A stretch of DNA of 64,000 bases, taken from Acidimicrobiales bacterium (lineage in GTDB: Bacteria > Actinomycetota > Acidimicrobiia > Acidimicrobiales > SKKL01). Each line of letters starts with the position of its first letter. The first letter of the stretch is position 1. Location: NCBI GenBank assembly GCA_034521975.1, contig JAXHLR010000002.1, positions 124,001 to 188,000 of the forward strand, written 5' to 3'. A program made the position numbers and the translations under genes. The notes beneath the pieces are model-generated. The model did no database searches and was not told the DNA's origin. It saw nothing but the letters and a program-made list of their open reading frames with translations. This document shows, one piece after another, positions 8,091 to 16,690 of this stretch.

Positions 8091-8408
8091 CTAGATCTCG
8101 CCTACGGCGCGTAGGAGGGCAGCTTGCCAACGCGTCTCCCAACGACGCATGTCGTTCACGAGGTCGAGAAGTGATGGGTGGGTCGTTGGTTTCGCTACCT
8201 TGTGCAGGTGGTCGAGGATCTGTTGAGCGATTCTCTCGCCCTCTCCCCGTGTGGCGAGGAACTCGCTCGGATCGCCCCCGTCGCCCCGGATCCCGTCAGC
8301 GATGTCGCCGAACTGGTCGAGCATCCCGGTCACCCGCTTGTAGCCTGTCGCAGCGCCGCCGCGATTGAACGGCACCCGGCGCCCACAGTTGCACGGACAC
8401 TGCGCCAT
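8091..8408 (-). CDS. Small cysteine-motif protein of unknown function
   Basis: A 105-residue frame from an ATG preceded by GGGAGGG, a good ribosome-binding site. The N-terminus AQCPCNCGRRVPFNRG has three closely spaced Cys, like zinc-binding CPCGCG motifs seen in phage and island proteins. The rest is helical-looking and ends WETRWQAALLRAVGEI. It is the first gene inside the island, 127 bp from the attachment site. The open frame continues upstream, but the ATG with its ribosome-binding site decides the start. Confidence 0.6.
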   Translation of the reverse strand: MAQCPCNCGRRVPFNRGGAATGYKRVTGMLDQFGDIADGIRGDGGDPSEFLATRGEGERIAQQILDHLHKVAKPTTHPSLLDLVNDMRRWETRWQAALLRAVGEI

Positions 8409-8663
8409 CGGTGAAACCCTCCCGACTCGATCGCCTCTCCATCGGCAGCCGACTCGCTCGATGTGAGCCCTCACAGCCCTCTCGGTGCTCGCGACCCAGT
8501 GCCCGCCGCGCCTGGACGGTGAACCGTCGCCGTTGACACCGATGTCGACGCTGCGCCCACGGCCTAAGACGCGACAGCGAAGCGTTGTCACTGGGAGGTG
8601 TCAGCGAACCCTAATCGCTTAGGTATAGACAGGGACTTCGAGGCCCGCTGGAGAGGTTGACCG

Positions 8664-9461
8664 TTGATCCCACGAAGAGTCCATCGACGAATGCTGGGGG
8701 CGCTCTTCACAGTCCTCGCATTGAGCCTCATAGCTTGCTCGGATGATGATGCCGCTGATCCAGCGGCAGATGCGCCGGAGAGTCCGGCCGCCGACGCGTC
8801 GGAGAGTCCGGACCCGGACGAGGTCGACTCGAGTGAATCGGGCCCGGCCGAACGCGACGACAGTGATGTCGAAGCGGACAGGCAGATCGCCGAGCGAGCG
8901 GTTCTTCGCCTCGACGACTTCCCACCAGGATGGCAAGAGCAGGTCCAGCAGGACGAGGATGACGAAGCACTACAGGCTGGAATTGCAGAGTGCGCCGGTT
9001 ACGACTTTGAGGAGCTTTACGGGGGAGGGGAGCGGGCAGCGTCGCCGACGTTTGTGTCGTCTCAGGATGAGGAGATCACCTCGTCAGTCACCGTGTTTCC
9101 GACCGAGGAAGCGGCGAGTCGGAGATATGACGCGAAGACCGCCCCAGCGACGATTGATTGCGTCGGGGATGCGATGCGCTCGGTGCTCAGACTAGAAGGC
9201 GCTGGGGAGGGCATTGAGGTCCTGAATGTCGAGATCAATCGCCTCTCGACCTCGGCTCTCGGTGACCAAACCTATGGATTCCGCGTCACGTTAGAGCTCA
9301 GAGCCCAAGGCATGACCTTGCCGGTGTACCTCGATGTGGTGGGCGTCCGTGTTGGACGTGTGGGTGCCTCGGTCACCGCCATGTCGACGTTCAGTCCCTA
9401 CTTCACCAGCGACCTCGAGGGCTACGTCGAGACGGTCGTCTCGCGCATCGATCTCGACTGA
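8664..9461 (+). CDS. Putative lipoprotein
   Basis: A 265-residue protein. A basic N-terminus and hydrophobic stretch end in the lipobox LSLIAC (Cys about residue 25), so it is probably exported and lipid-anchored. A low-complexity Asp/Ser/Pro/Glu-rich linker (about 26-70) leads into a globular domain with sparse cysteines and the pattern LDDFPPGWQ, which recurs in actinobacterial secreted proteins of unknown function. TTG start at 8664, with a GGAGAGG purine stretch upstream; an ATG at 8691 would still leave a signal peptide. Confidence 0.7.
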   Translation: MIPRRVHRRMLGALFTVLALSLIACSDDDAADPAADAPESPAADASESPDPDEVDSSESGPAERDDSDVEADRQIAERAVLRLDDFPPGWQEQVQQDEDDEALQAGIAECAGYDFEELYGGGERAASPTFVSSQDEEITSSVTVFPTEEAASRRYDAKTAPATIDCVGDAMRSVLRLEGAGEGIEVLNVEINRLSTSALGDQTYGFRVTLELRAQGMTLPVYLDVVGVRVGRVGASVTAMSTFSPYFTSDLEGYVETVVSRIDLD

Positions 9462-9482
9462 GCGGGCGACGACGGAAACCAA

Positions 9483-10241
9483 TTGGCGCGGCGAGTAGTT
9501 CATCACCGTTGGCGCTTGGCGTTGCGGAAGGCCATCGGCACCGTCGCCAACACCTCGGCTGGCTCCGATCTTCGCCGCAGGGTCGAGGCCGGCGAGATCA
9601 CCGCCGACGATGCGGCCGACGCGGTTCGCTCGGCAGCACTCGACGAGTTGGCACGCGAACGCATCCAGTGGATCGCTGCCGACCTCGACCGGCCGATCAC
9701 CTCGCTTTCGGCCCGTGCGCTCCGCGGCGACGCCGACCGCATCGTGGCCGAGCTTCGCCCGCACTTCGACCGCGCCGCAGGGGTCGTCGCCAAGTCGGTC
9801 AAGCGATTCGGCAACGATCCGGACCGAAAGGCGATCCTCGCCGCCGGCCCTGAGGCCGCGGCGAACTGGCAGGAACGCCAGGACGCCCTCGCCGAGCTTG
9901 ACGAGATTCGTCAGGCGCGGAACTCCCTGCCCAGCAACGGGCGTGCCCGATCGGCCTGGTACGTCGTGCCCCGCCGACCTGGCGACCTCGAACGGGCGCA
10001 AGAGCTGTACGGCGCTCCCGGCAATTTCTTCGTCAACCTCATAGAGGCTGGCCTTGAACTCCGGCTCAACACCGAGGCCGAAGCCAGGGAGCACGAGCAG
10101 GGCATGACCCGCATGAGGGCACAGCATCGCGCCGAGGCCGAGGCCGAGCGTCTCGACGCCAACGAGGCCAGGGCTCGGCCCTACATCGAGCGGTGGGAAG
10201 CCCTCATCTCCCACGACGCCGACGACGAGGAGGCCGCATGA
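9483..10241 (+). CDS. Island protein of unknown function, Arg/Glu-rich, helical
   Basis: A 252-residue frame with TTG start. The sequence is strongly helical, rich in Ala, Arg, Glu and Asp, with a basic N-terminus (RRVVHHRWRLALRKA) and a coiled-coil-like C-terminal third (EAEAREHEQGMTRMRAQHRAE). No family recognised. Its stop overlaps the next ATG (10238), so it forms a two-gene unit with a small zinc-finger-like protein. Such pairs occur in plasmids and integrative elements, but no replication or conjugation motif is visible. Confidence 0.6.
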   Translation: MARRVVHHRWRLALRKAIGTVANTSAGSDLRRRVEAGEITADDAADAVRSAALDELARERIQWIAADLDRPITSLSARALRGDADRIVAELRPHFDRAAGVVAKSVKRFGNDPDRKAILAAGPEAAANWQERQDALAELDEIRQARNSLPSNGRARSAWYVVPRRPGDLERAQELYGAPGNFFVNLIEAGLELRLNTEAEAREHEQGMTRMRAQHRAEAEAERLDANEARARPYIERWEALISHDADDEEAA

Positions 10242-10423
10242 TGAACGCTTCGTGTCCCACCTGTGGAAGCCCACTGTTCACCGAGGACCCCGAGAGCCTG
10301 AACGGCGACGGCCTCGGCGACCGCCTCGCGGAGGCCTTCCACGGGCGCGACAGCGCCCGCGAGCAACTCACCCGAGACCTGGACCGCCACCTCAACGGCG
10401 AAGGTGATGGTAGGAACCGGTGA
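10238..10423 (+). CDS. Small CxxC protein, translationally coupled
   Basis: A 61-residue frame. N-terminal CPTCG, then an acidic and helical stretch (GLGDRLAEAFHGRDSAREQ). Only one CxxC pair is present, so zinc binding would need a dimer or partner. The start overlaps the stop of the upstream gene (ATGA), and a second ATG directly follows. Unknown function; its closeness to the 252-residue protein suggests they act together. Confidence 0.55.
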   Translation: MMNASCPTCGSPLFTEDPESLNGDGLGDRLAEAFHGRDSAREQLTRDLDRHLNGEGDGRNR

Positions 10424-10602
10424 CTGCGCTGAGGGCCGGGCCGTTCGTAAGCGTCAGTGATGTTCGGGCGGCTCAGGCCCTCCCGCCTACCGGTATGATC
10501 GCTTGCTTGGGCATGGAGTCAGCGCCTCCGCCAGGGGCGTGAGTCGAAACTTTCGCTGGGCTGGGCTGGGCTGATGCGTCCTCGCATGCGCCTTGAACCC
10601 AG

Positions 10603-10610
10603 ATCAATGC
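10603..10610. repeat. Target-site duplication of the ISL3 element (left copy)
   Basis: ATCAATGC at 10603-10610 directly abuts the left IS end and is repeated at 12003-12010 directly after the right end. Eight base pairs is the usual target duplication of ISL3-family elements. Confidence 0.85.
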
Positions 10611-12002
10611 GGCTCTCAGTGACCGGTCCGTGACATGAGTCAGGGACCCCCAGTAGTGATGGCGATTGCGACATCAGTCATCACCAAGGAGGCCCCTGAT
10701 GGAGGATCACCGTAGCGATGCAACCGCGCTCGTCGGACTGGACGAGTTCGTGGTCACGAACGGCTGGCTGTTGGGCGGGCAGTGGACACTGTGGATCGAA
10801 CGCCGGCCCCTCGCCCCGGTCGGCTGCCCTGGCTGCGGCCGGCGAGCGTGGCGCCACGACACCCGCCGCCACGTCGTACGCGACCTGCCGATCTCGGGTG
10901 TGCCGGTCCGGCTCGTGTGGCGCAAGCAGCTGTGGCGCTGCCCCGACCCCGACTGCGCCATCGCGGCCTTCGCCGATGAGAGCCACGAGATCGACGAACG
11001 CGCGGTGCTCACCGAACGAGCACGCACCCACATCGCCCGCCGAGTCGGTCCCGGCGGCCAGTCCGTCGCCGCACTCGCCGCCGAGTTCGGCGTGTGTTGG
11101 TGGGCGGCCATGGATGCCGTGCGCGACCACGCTCGCGCCCGGGCCGGTCACGTGACAGCGCTCGGCGCACCCCGGGCGATCGGCCTCGACGACACGTCGT
11201 TCCTCGCAGCGACGCAGACGTCGCCGACGATGTTCGTCACCCACGTCGTGAACCTCGACACCGGCGACACCATCGACGTGCTCGAAGGCCGGTCCAAGAA
11301 CGCTGTGGCCACCTGGCTCGAGTCCAAGCCCCAGGTGTGGCGCGACGGGATCGAACACGTCGTGATCGACCCGCACCAGCCCTACGCCGCCGCCGTGCGC
11401 CGCTGGCTGCCTCGATGCGGCGATCGTCGTGGACCACTTCCACCTGATCCGCCTCGCCAACCAGGCCCTCGACGAGGTCCGCCGCCGGGTCCAACAAGAC
11501 ACCCTCGGCCACCGTGGCCATGCCGGCGACCCGCTCTACCGGATCCGCCGCCGCCTGCTCTGCGCCCACGAACGCCTTGCCGACGGCGGCTTCGACCGGG
11601 TGCTGGCCTGGCTCCACCGCGGCGACCCCGACGGGGAGGTCTCCGCCGCCTACCTGGCCAAGGAGTTGCTGCGCCAAATCTATGGCTCCACCGACGCCAT
11701 GCACGCCCGCCGGCGGCTCGTCGTGTTCTACCAACACGTCGCCGACGCCGGCGTGCCCGAGCTCAACCGCCTCGCGACAACGATCTCGCGATGGGAGGCC
11801 GAGCTGTTGCGCTGGCACTTCACCAGCCTGTCGAACGGTCCGGTCGAGGGCAACTTGGTGGTGAAGAACACCAAGCGCTCTGGGTTCGGGTTCCGGAACT
11901 TCGACAACTACCGCCACCGCGTTCTGCTGCGCTGCGGTCATCGGTGGCAGCCTGTCAACGCGCCACCGCTACACCCCGCTCCCACCGCAGTCGCGTAGAG
12001 CC
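10611..12002 (+). mobile_element. ISL3-family insertion sequence, 1392 bp
   Basis: The ends carry imperfect inverted repeats: GGCTCTCAGTGACCG at the left and GGCTCTACGCGACTG read inward from the right, 11 of 15 identical. They are flanked by the 8-bp duplication ATCAATGC. One transposase gene fills the element, and its stop codon overlaps the right repeat. The transposase is frameshifted, so this copy should not move by itself. The right end lies 9 bp from the stop codon of the DUF5677 gene, which it does not interrupt. Confidence 0.85.
10699..11998 (+). pseudogene. ISL3-family transposase, frameshifted
   Basis: ATG at 10699 with AAGGAGG ribosome-binding site. The first part has the ISL3 N-terminal zinc finger (CPGCGRRAW and CPDPDC) and a DDE catalytic core (GLDDTSF, VIDPHQPY). 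At about 11405-11415 the frame breaks: after AAVRRWLP the expected continuation LDAAIVVDHFHLIRLANQ is only found in another frame. The second part (to 11998) contains the catalytic Glu region GPVEGNLVVKNTKRSGFGF. A one-base indel explains it; programmed frameshifting is not typical for this family and no slippery run is seen. Confidence 0.85.
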
Positions 12003-12010
12003 ATCAATGC
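12003..12010. repeat. Target-site duplication of the ISL3 element (right copy)
   Basis: ATCAATGC immediately after the right inverted repeat, identical to 10603-10610. Confidence 0.85.
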
Positions 12011-12011
12011 C

Positions 12012-13256
12012 TCACAGGGCCTTCTTCCAGACCGACCATCGGCCAGAGCGCCGCCCAACGCGCCACTTCAGCCTCGCCGTTCGACTACGAGCCTCGTGAC
12101 ACCATACTGCAAGCCTGCCGCGAGCCTCAGAGGCCTGAAAGCTGTTCTCTAGTGAGGCGAGGTGCCGATCAGCCTGAGCGAATGCTTCCTTAACATCGCC
12201 GTACATGGAGGAAAGCGCGTGCATCGTGGACACGACCGCTGGATCTGGCTTCTGTGTATCGACGACGTAGCCTACGAATCCGAGGGTTACCTGTGTGAGT
12301 GCAAGCGCTGCACCGGACCCGGGCTCGGCCAAGCCCGAGTTGGTTGGGCCTGAAAGAGTGGTCAACACGCCACGGAACGGCACGTTGATCAGATCTGTGC
12401 CACTAGCGCCTCCATGAAGATGGTGGGATGCTGTGCGGAAGTCAGGACGCATATGCGACATCCCGGCAAGCTTCTCAAGGAGCGAAAAGGTTGGCCGCTC
12501 TGGCTCCGTTAGGGGAGCGGCCCACTGCCAAGGGTCGGCAAACCGTGAGCCATATCTTCTGCATGCCTCCTCATACGCCTCGCGAAGTGCCTCAAGCTCG
12601 GGATCGGGGAGGGCCGCTCGACCGTTGAACCCCCGGTGCCTCTCATGCAGGAGCGCGTCCTTGTACGCTTCGGCCGTCGAGTGGGCAGCGAACCGCTGAG
12701 CGATCTCCTGGTCCGAATTGCTGATGAGCGCCGAGACGACGACAAGCTCGTGCAGTGTACGCCAGCGCGCGAATGCTCCTAGCGGGTGGCCTGTTCTCAG
12801 CAGAGCGTGAATGTCTGAAGTCACAAGGCACGCCCTTGAGGTGATTGAGGAAAGTGTTTGAAGCTTGTCGTCCTCGGCTCGTTCCTCGGAGTGATTGGTA
12901 AACAGGTCTACGTTCAGTTCACGACAGACTATTAGGACGAGGTAGAGCGCATCGAGTGCATCACCCCAAACCCACTCCAGGTTTGCTTCAAATCTACCAC
13001 GGTATCGCCGATGCTCCCGCAGCTTTCGAGGCGCGCGTCGAAGGGCATCGAGTCTAATGTTCCTCCCCGAACTCTCAATCGAGTCGGCTACGTGATTCGC
13101 GATCAGGTCGGTGACCTCATCGGCAGCTACCTGCCAGCTCATCCCGTCCTCGATGCGTCGCTCTATAGCGTCTTCGATGGCCTGGGCAACCTTTGGGTCG
13201 TCAAAGGCGTTGACAGCTTGCGCGCCGAGCGCTGAGGGTTGCTTCCAGTACCGCAT
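12012..13256 (-). CDS. DUF5677-like protein
   Basis: A 414-residue soluble protein. The core LLRTGHPLGAFARWRTLHEL followed by ISNSDQEIAQRFAAHS matches the pattern of DUF5677 proteins (small-residue-rich helices, RW-RTLHEL, then H-containing helix). The function of this family is unknown. The C-terminal 40 residues are very basic (RSRTARLKWRVGRRSGRWSVWKK). Codon use is less GC-biased than in the flanking chromosome. The IS lies just beyond its stop. ATG start with an AAAGGTGG purine run. Confidence 0.7.
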   Translation of the reverse strand: MRYWKQPSALGAQAVNAFDDPKVAQAIEDAIERRIEDGMSWQVAADEVTDLIANHVADSIESSGRNIRLDALRRAPRKLREHRRYRGRFEANLEWVWGDALDALYLVLIVCRELNVDLFTNHSEERAEDDKLQTLSSITSRACLVTSDIHALLRTGHPLGAFARWRTLHELVVVSALISNSDQEIAQRFAAHSTAEAYKDALLHERHRGFNGRAALPDPELEALREAYEEACRRYGSRFADPWQWAAPLTEPERPTFSLLEKLAGMSHMRPDFRTASHHLHGGASGTDLINVPFRGVLTTLSGPTNSGLAEPGSGAALALTQVTLGFVGYVVDTQKPDPAVVSTMHALSSMYGDVKEAFAQADRHLASLENSFQASEARGRLAVWCHEARSRTARLKWRVGRRSGRWSVWKKAL

Positions 13257-13310
13257 CCACCTTTGATCCTACGCGTTGTGTGTGACGCTGGCGCTGCGAG
13301 GCAAGGCTCG

Positions 13311-13967
13311 CTATGTCAGTACAGTGCTGATCTCATGGGCGAGGCCGACGACGATTGAGCCGACCCCGATCATGACGAGGGCGCGAAAATCGAGATGCGC
13401 GGCTTCGCCTGTTCTTTGGCGGATGTCTGACCGGAGTTGCTCCTCCCGTTCCTCCCGCTGTTTCCGCTCCTCGGCTAGGGCTTTCTCGGCTCTCTCCCGG
13501 GCCTCGGTGATTGCGTCGCTGTTGAGGTTGAGCTGTTCGTAGACCCGACCCATCTCGCGGTCGAGGTTGCTCACACGCTCATCCAGGTCGTCTGGGGTAG
13601 GACCACGCCCCACGTGGACACGAGGCGACGAGATGACGGACCCAACGTCTACCGAGTCGACCACGACTCTGTGATGTACGCGCCCCCTTCGTGGAGTGGC
13701 GAAGCGCTGGAGCCGCAGAAGAAGGCGACGTACGTGTGCGGCGAGAGCAGACCAAGGAGGGGGCAAATTGGCCCACTCATGGTCTAGGAGGGACGTCCAC
13801 AGGGCAGCGACGACGCCGCCAAGTTGAACAACGAGACCGACGTAGCGAACGGAGGCCTCAAGGTCTGCCGAGCCGAGAGGTGTGAGAAGGATGGCAAACC
13901 CCGAACCAATGCCCGTTGCCAGGTAGATCCGTCTGAGATTCGCCGCCGGCGTCGTTCCGTCGCCCAT
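13311..13967 (-). CDS. Membrane protein with central coiled coil
   Basis: A 218-residue frame. Two N-terminal hydrophobic segments (about 13-30 and 40-60) are followed by a basic region (LRLQRFATPRRGR). Next comes a long charged coiled coil (about 128-192, with EKALAEERKQREEREEQ), and a last hydrophobic segment at the C-terminus (LVMIGVGSIVVGLA). The topology suggests a membrane-anchored rod, with the coiled coil on one side. Family not recognised. It lies 54 bp from the start of the DUF5677 gene on the same strand. Confidence 0.65.
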   Translation of the reverse strand: MGDGTTPAANLRRIYLATGIGSGFAILLTPLGSADLEASVRYVGLVVQLGGVVAALWTSLLDHEWANLPPPWSALAAHVRRLLLRLQRFATPRRGRVHHRVVVDSVDVGSVISSPRVHVGRGPTPDDLDERVSNLDREMGRVYEQLNLNSDAITEARERAEKALAEERKQREEREEQLRSDIRQRTGEAAHLDFRALVMIGVGSIVVGLAHEISTVLT

Positions 13968-14420
13968 CGCGACAAGGTACCGCGAACGCGCGATGCTGCC
14001 CCGAGCCGTGGCCGGGACCGCGTCGGCGAGACGTCTGCATCAGTTGCTCTGCGACGCCGACTCGCCGGTGCCGCCCGAGGTGCTCGACAGCTCGTGCCAG
14101 CCGACGAGTCGCCTGGGCAACCCCGCGTAATCGCACCTTCGTGGTGATCCGCCAGGGGCGCTCGTCTCGACGTCGACGGCTCCGCCAAATTCGCCTCGGA
14201 CCGCAGTCGGCATCGGCTTCGCGTTCGCCCACCCCGCGGCGATCGTGAAGATCGCTGAGCCCGAGAGCTGAACGTCCTTGCACCCCTGATTCTTCGGTCT
14301 GGTCGGGTGGTGCTCCGCTGGGCGCTGCCGGCCAGACTAGGAGGGCAGCTCGGCACGGAGAGTAGCGTGCGTCCGGGGCGTGGAGACGCCTGACTCTCTG
14401 GCGCATAACGGGGGAGACAA
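13968..14420. other. Intergenic stretch without a convincing gene
   Basis: About 450 bp between two divergent island genes. Several long frames exist on both strands, but none has protein-like composition, a ribosome-binding site or a recognisable motif. A purine-rich GGGGGAGA sits just before the ATG at 14421. The stretch probably holds the promoters of the divergent genes; it might also be an eroded gene. Confidence 0.5.
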
Positions 14421-15308
14421 ATGCTCAACATATTACTGACAGTATCCGTGGCAGCGATATCCGCTCTGTTGGCATGGTACTCCGCGCGGAGGATGAAGCG
14501 TCGACCCAGAGTTCGTCAGGCGATTGACCACGAGGTCTTGCTGAAGCCTGATCTGGCTCTGACACACGCTGGTTTGGAACTTCTCGTGAATGGCGAGCGC
14601 ACTGACGATCTTTCAATAACTCGGCTTGCCATTTGGAACGCTGGCGCGGGAGACTCAATCCGGGCGAATGATCTGCTTCCCGACGATCAACTGAGGGTTG
14701 TTTTCGCCGAAGGTGCCCAACCGTTTCAAGTGCGAGTCCAGCGATGCAGTCGTCCTCAGATCCACTTTCGGGCTGAACTCGACCAAGAGACCGTGCCGAT
14801 CAAGTTCTCCTTCCTCGATGGCGGCGACGGCGCATTAGTAGAGATCCTTCACAGCGGACCCAAACCAGAGGTTCAAGGTACAGTCATTGGTGCTGACATG
14901 GAGCCAGCAAAGCTGGCACGGCTATCAGATGGCGACCTGTCTTGGACTGAAGAACGCGGCTTCGTCAGGCGTTTTGGCGCAAGGCTAAGAGCATCTGGTC
15001 TACATGGAAGGCGTCTATTGGTTCTCGTAATTCCTTTCCTAGCAATCATTCTCCTATCACTGATTGTACTTGTTGACAACCTCACAACTGATAGTGAAAG
15101 TGCTCTTGTTGACCCTGCAGCATACGATCTTGATGAGGCTGAGGGCCAACACGCATTCGCTCGGGCAGTAGGCATTCCAAGATCTGAGAGCCCCATGGTA
15201 TACGCGCTCGTTTCATCAACAATGTTCGTGATCTTCTTCGGATTCACTTACATGCTCGTTGGCCGGCGGCTAGTCCCGTACTCCATCTTGCGATATCGGC
15301 CGGGCTAG
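14421..15308 (+). CDS. Membrane protein of unknown function, low-GC codon use
   Basis: A 295-residue protein with a clear ribosome-binding site (GGGGGAGA). One N-terminal transmembrane segment (about 3-20), a soluble beta-rich domain of about 160 residues, then two C-terminal segments (about 200-222 and 263-285). A/T-ending codons are frequent (ATATTACTG, TCAATAACT), unlike the flanking chromosome, which points to recent transfer. Family not recognised. It is one of the best candidates for a functional island passenger. Confidence 0.75.
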   Translation: MLNILLTVSVAAISALLAWYSARRMKRRPRVRQAIDHEVLLKPDLALTHAGLELLVNGERTDDLSITRLAIWNAGAGDSIRANDLLPDDQLRVVFAEGAQPFQVRVQRCSRPQIHFRAELDQETVPIKFSFLDGGDGALVEILHSGPKPEVQGTVIGADMEPAKLARLSDGDLSWTEERGFVRRFGARLRASGLHGRRLLVLVIPFLAIILLSLIVLVDNLTTDSESALVDPAAYDLDEAEGQHAFARAVGIPRSESPMVYALVSSTMFVIFFGFTYMLVGRRLVPYSILRYRPG

Positions 15309-15344
15309 CAAGGGGCCGTATCGTCACCGCTGCTGAGGCACAGT

Positions 15345-15377
15345 GAGCGGCCCCGGGCGGAAAGCCCGAGGCCGCTC
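15345..15377. terminator. Strong hairpin between convergent genes
   Basis: GAGCGGCC and GGCCGCTC form the outer stem, with CGGGC and GCCCG as the inner stem and GGAAA as the loop; one C/A mismatch divides the two. It lies between the ends of two convergent genes and could stop transcription from both sides. No T-tract follows, so it is a predicted, not typical, terminator. Confidence 0.6.
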
Positions 15378-15407
15378 CCCAAGCTCGCCGATTTCGGGGG
15401 TGTTCTT

Positions 15408-15701
15408 CTAGTCGGCTCCGACCGAGCGCCGCGTGAGGCCGTCGACAGCCCGTGCCAGCCGAAGTGTGGCGACCTGATCGGGCCAACGGTGTTCGCTGAC
15501 GAACTCGACGAGGTCCGCGACGTCGAGCACAACGGTCGAGCGTTCGTGACCGCTGGCGAGGTGGTCGAGCGCCTCGGCGATGCCCCCGACGCCCTCATCG
15601 CCGCTCAGGCAGCGGATGAGACGATCATGCAGTGCCTTGACCTCGTCTGGGTCGCGGCGTGCGAGGGCGGTGGTGGTGAAGGTGCAGTTGCAATCCATCA
15701 T
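15408..15701 (-). CDS. Small hypothetical protein
   Basis: A 97-residue frame beginning MMDCNCTFTTTALARRDPDE, then an amphipathic helical protein (LHDRLIRCLSGDEG, LDVADLVEFVSEHRW). An AGGAGGACCTGAGC purine-rich site precedes the ATG. No family recognised. It sits between the terminator hairpin and the left end of the IS3 element. Confidence 0.55.
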   Translation of the reverse strand: MMDCNCTFTTTALARRDPDEVKALHDRLIRCLSGDEGVGGIAEALDHLASGHERSTVVLDVADLVEFVSEHRWPDQVATLRLARAVDGLTRRSVGAD

Positions 15702-15811
15702 TGCTCAGGTCCTCCTCCTATAGGTCCGTCTGACTTGTAGCAAGCGTGAACAGAAATGGCGGCGGCGCCCGGGCTCGGTCCGGAACGTGTCAAGGGGGAT
15801 GAGACAACTTC

Positions 15812-16022
15812 TTACGCGGATTGGATGAGTGCTTCTCGGTTGGGGTCGTTGATCCACGCGACCTCGGGAAGCTTGGGTGGGGTCGGTGGTTGATGGCGGA
15901 ATCGGGCGGGGTTGGCGTTGTAGGCGGCGGTGAGGGTGGCGGCTCGGGCGGCGCGGATCTCGGTGGCGGTGCCGTAGTGGACCGATGCGGGGGTGTGCAG
16001 CCCGATGCCGGCGTGGAGGCGG
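15812..16022 (-). pseudogene. IS3-family transposase OrfB, 3' part
   Basis: Encodes the C-terminal end of an IS3 integrase-type transposase: LHAGIGLHTPASVHYG, then a helix with ATEIRAARAATLTAAY, then the proline-rich PPTPPKLPEVAWIN and a TAA stop. The upstream part of the same gene lies on the same strand at 20509-21315. Joining both, with one copy of the CGG shared at the junctions, gives an uninterrupted NHVHRLHAGIGLHTP. Confidence 0.85.
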
Positions 16023-16038
16023 TTCTCCGGGGGTCCGG
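16023..16038. repeat. Left terminal inverted repeat of the Tn554-like transposon
   Basis: TTCTCCGGGGGTCCGG; partner at 20493-20508 on the other strand with two mismatches. Confidence 0.75.
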
Positions 16039-16141
16039 CGCCGACGAGAGACACGGATCTGTGCGTTTGGGCAGGTGGGAGGGCTCGTGTCGACGGCCTG
16101 AGAACTGCAACAGGTGTGGTGCACGTGCCGGTTGGCGATGG

Positions 16142-16690
16142 TCATGTCGCGATCCGTGGGGTGTTGAGCTGTGCCATGAGTTCCCGGTTGGCGGCTCGGG
16201 CGGCGGCGAGGTCTTCGTCGCGTTCTTCGAGTTGGACCCGCAGATCGATGGTGTGTTGTTCGAGCGTGCCGATCTGTTGTTTGAGTTGGTCGATGTCGTC
16301 GGGGACGCCGAGACCGGACTCGTGCCATGCCTGGTCTCCGAGCGTCTCGGAGAGGCGCTGTTCGAGTTGGTGAACCCGCGCCGCGAGACGAACGGCGCGT
16401 TGCTGAGCGTTGGCCAGGTCGGCTTGCAGCGACGCCCGGCTGACGGCGGGCCCGACGCCTGCAGCGTTGGGCGGTTGGGCTTCGGCGGCGTGGATCTGTT
16501 CGAGAAGATCGCGGTGGCGGTAGAGGAAGCTGCGGTCCACTCCGGCGCGTCGGGCGATGCCGCTGACGCTGATCTCGTCGCCTTTGTTGGTGGCGTCGTT
16601 GAGGGCTTTGAGCACGCGTTGGCGACGGCGGGCTGAATCGGCGCGCCGTCCTTGGGTCATGGCAGCGCTGCGGGTGTGGGTGTCGGTCAT
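16142..16690 (-). CDS. TnpC-like accessory protein (DUF6262 type)
   Basis: A 182-residue protein: an N-terminal helix-turn-helix (VLKALNDATNKGDEISVSGIARRAGVDRSFLYRH broken as helices at about 25-60), then a long coiled coil (about 88-170: LQADLANAQQRAVRLAARV, LKQQIGTLEQHTIDLRVQL). This is the make-up of DUF6262/TnpC proteins that follow TnpA and TnpB in Tn554-type elements, where TnpC is not required for catalysis but influences transposition efficiency and orientation. Start overlaps the tnpB stop by four bases. Confidence 0.8.
   Translation of the reverse strand: MTDTHTRSAAMTQGRRADSARRRQRVLKALNDATNKGDEISVSGIARRAGVDRSFLYRHRDLLEQIHAAEAQPPNAAGVGPAVSRASLQADLANAQQRAVRLAARVHQLEQRLSETLGDQAWHESGLGVPDDIDQLKQQIGTLEQHTIDLRVQLEERDEDLAAARAANRELMAQLNTPRIAT

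Noticed and set aside
10556-10575. Short GGGCT tandem repeat before the ISL3 element
   Set aside because: Only about four units in GC-rich sequence; too short to be a CRISPR, origin or meaningful repeat array.
11405-11415. Programmed frameshift in the ISL3 transposase
   Set aside because: No slippery heptamer, and ISL3 transposases are normally single-frame genes.
13784-14431. Several overlapping frames in the 14.0-14.4 kb gap
   Set aside because: No ribosome-binding site, Arg/Pro-rich shadow composition and no family pattern on either strand.
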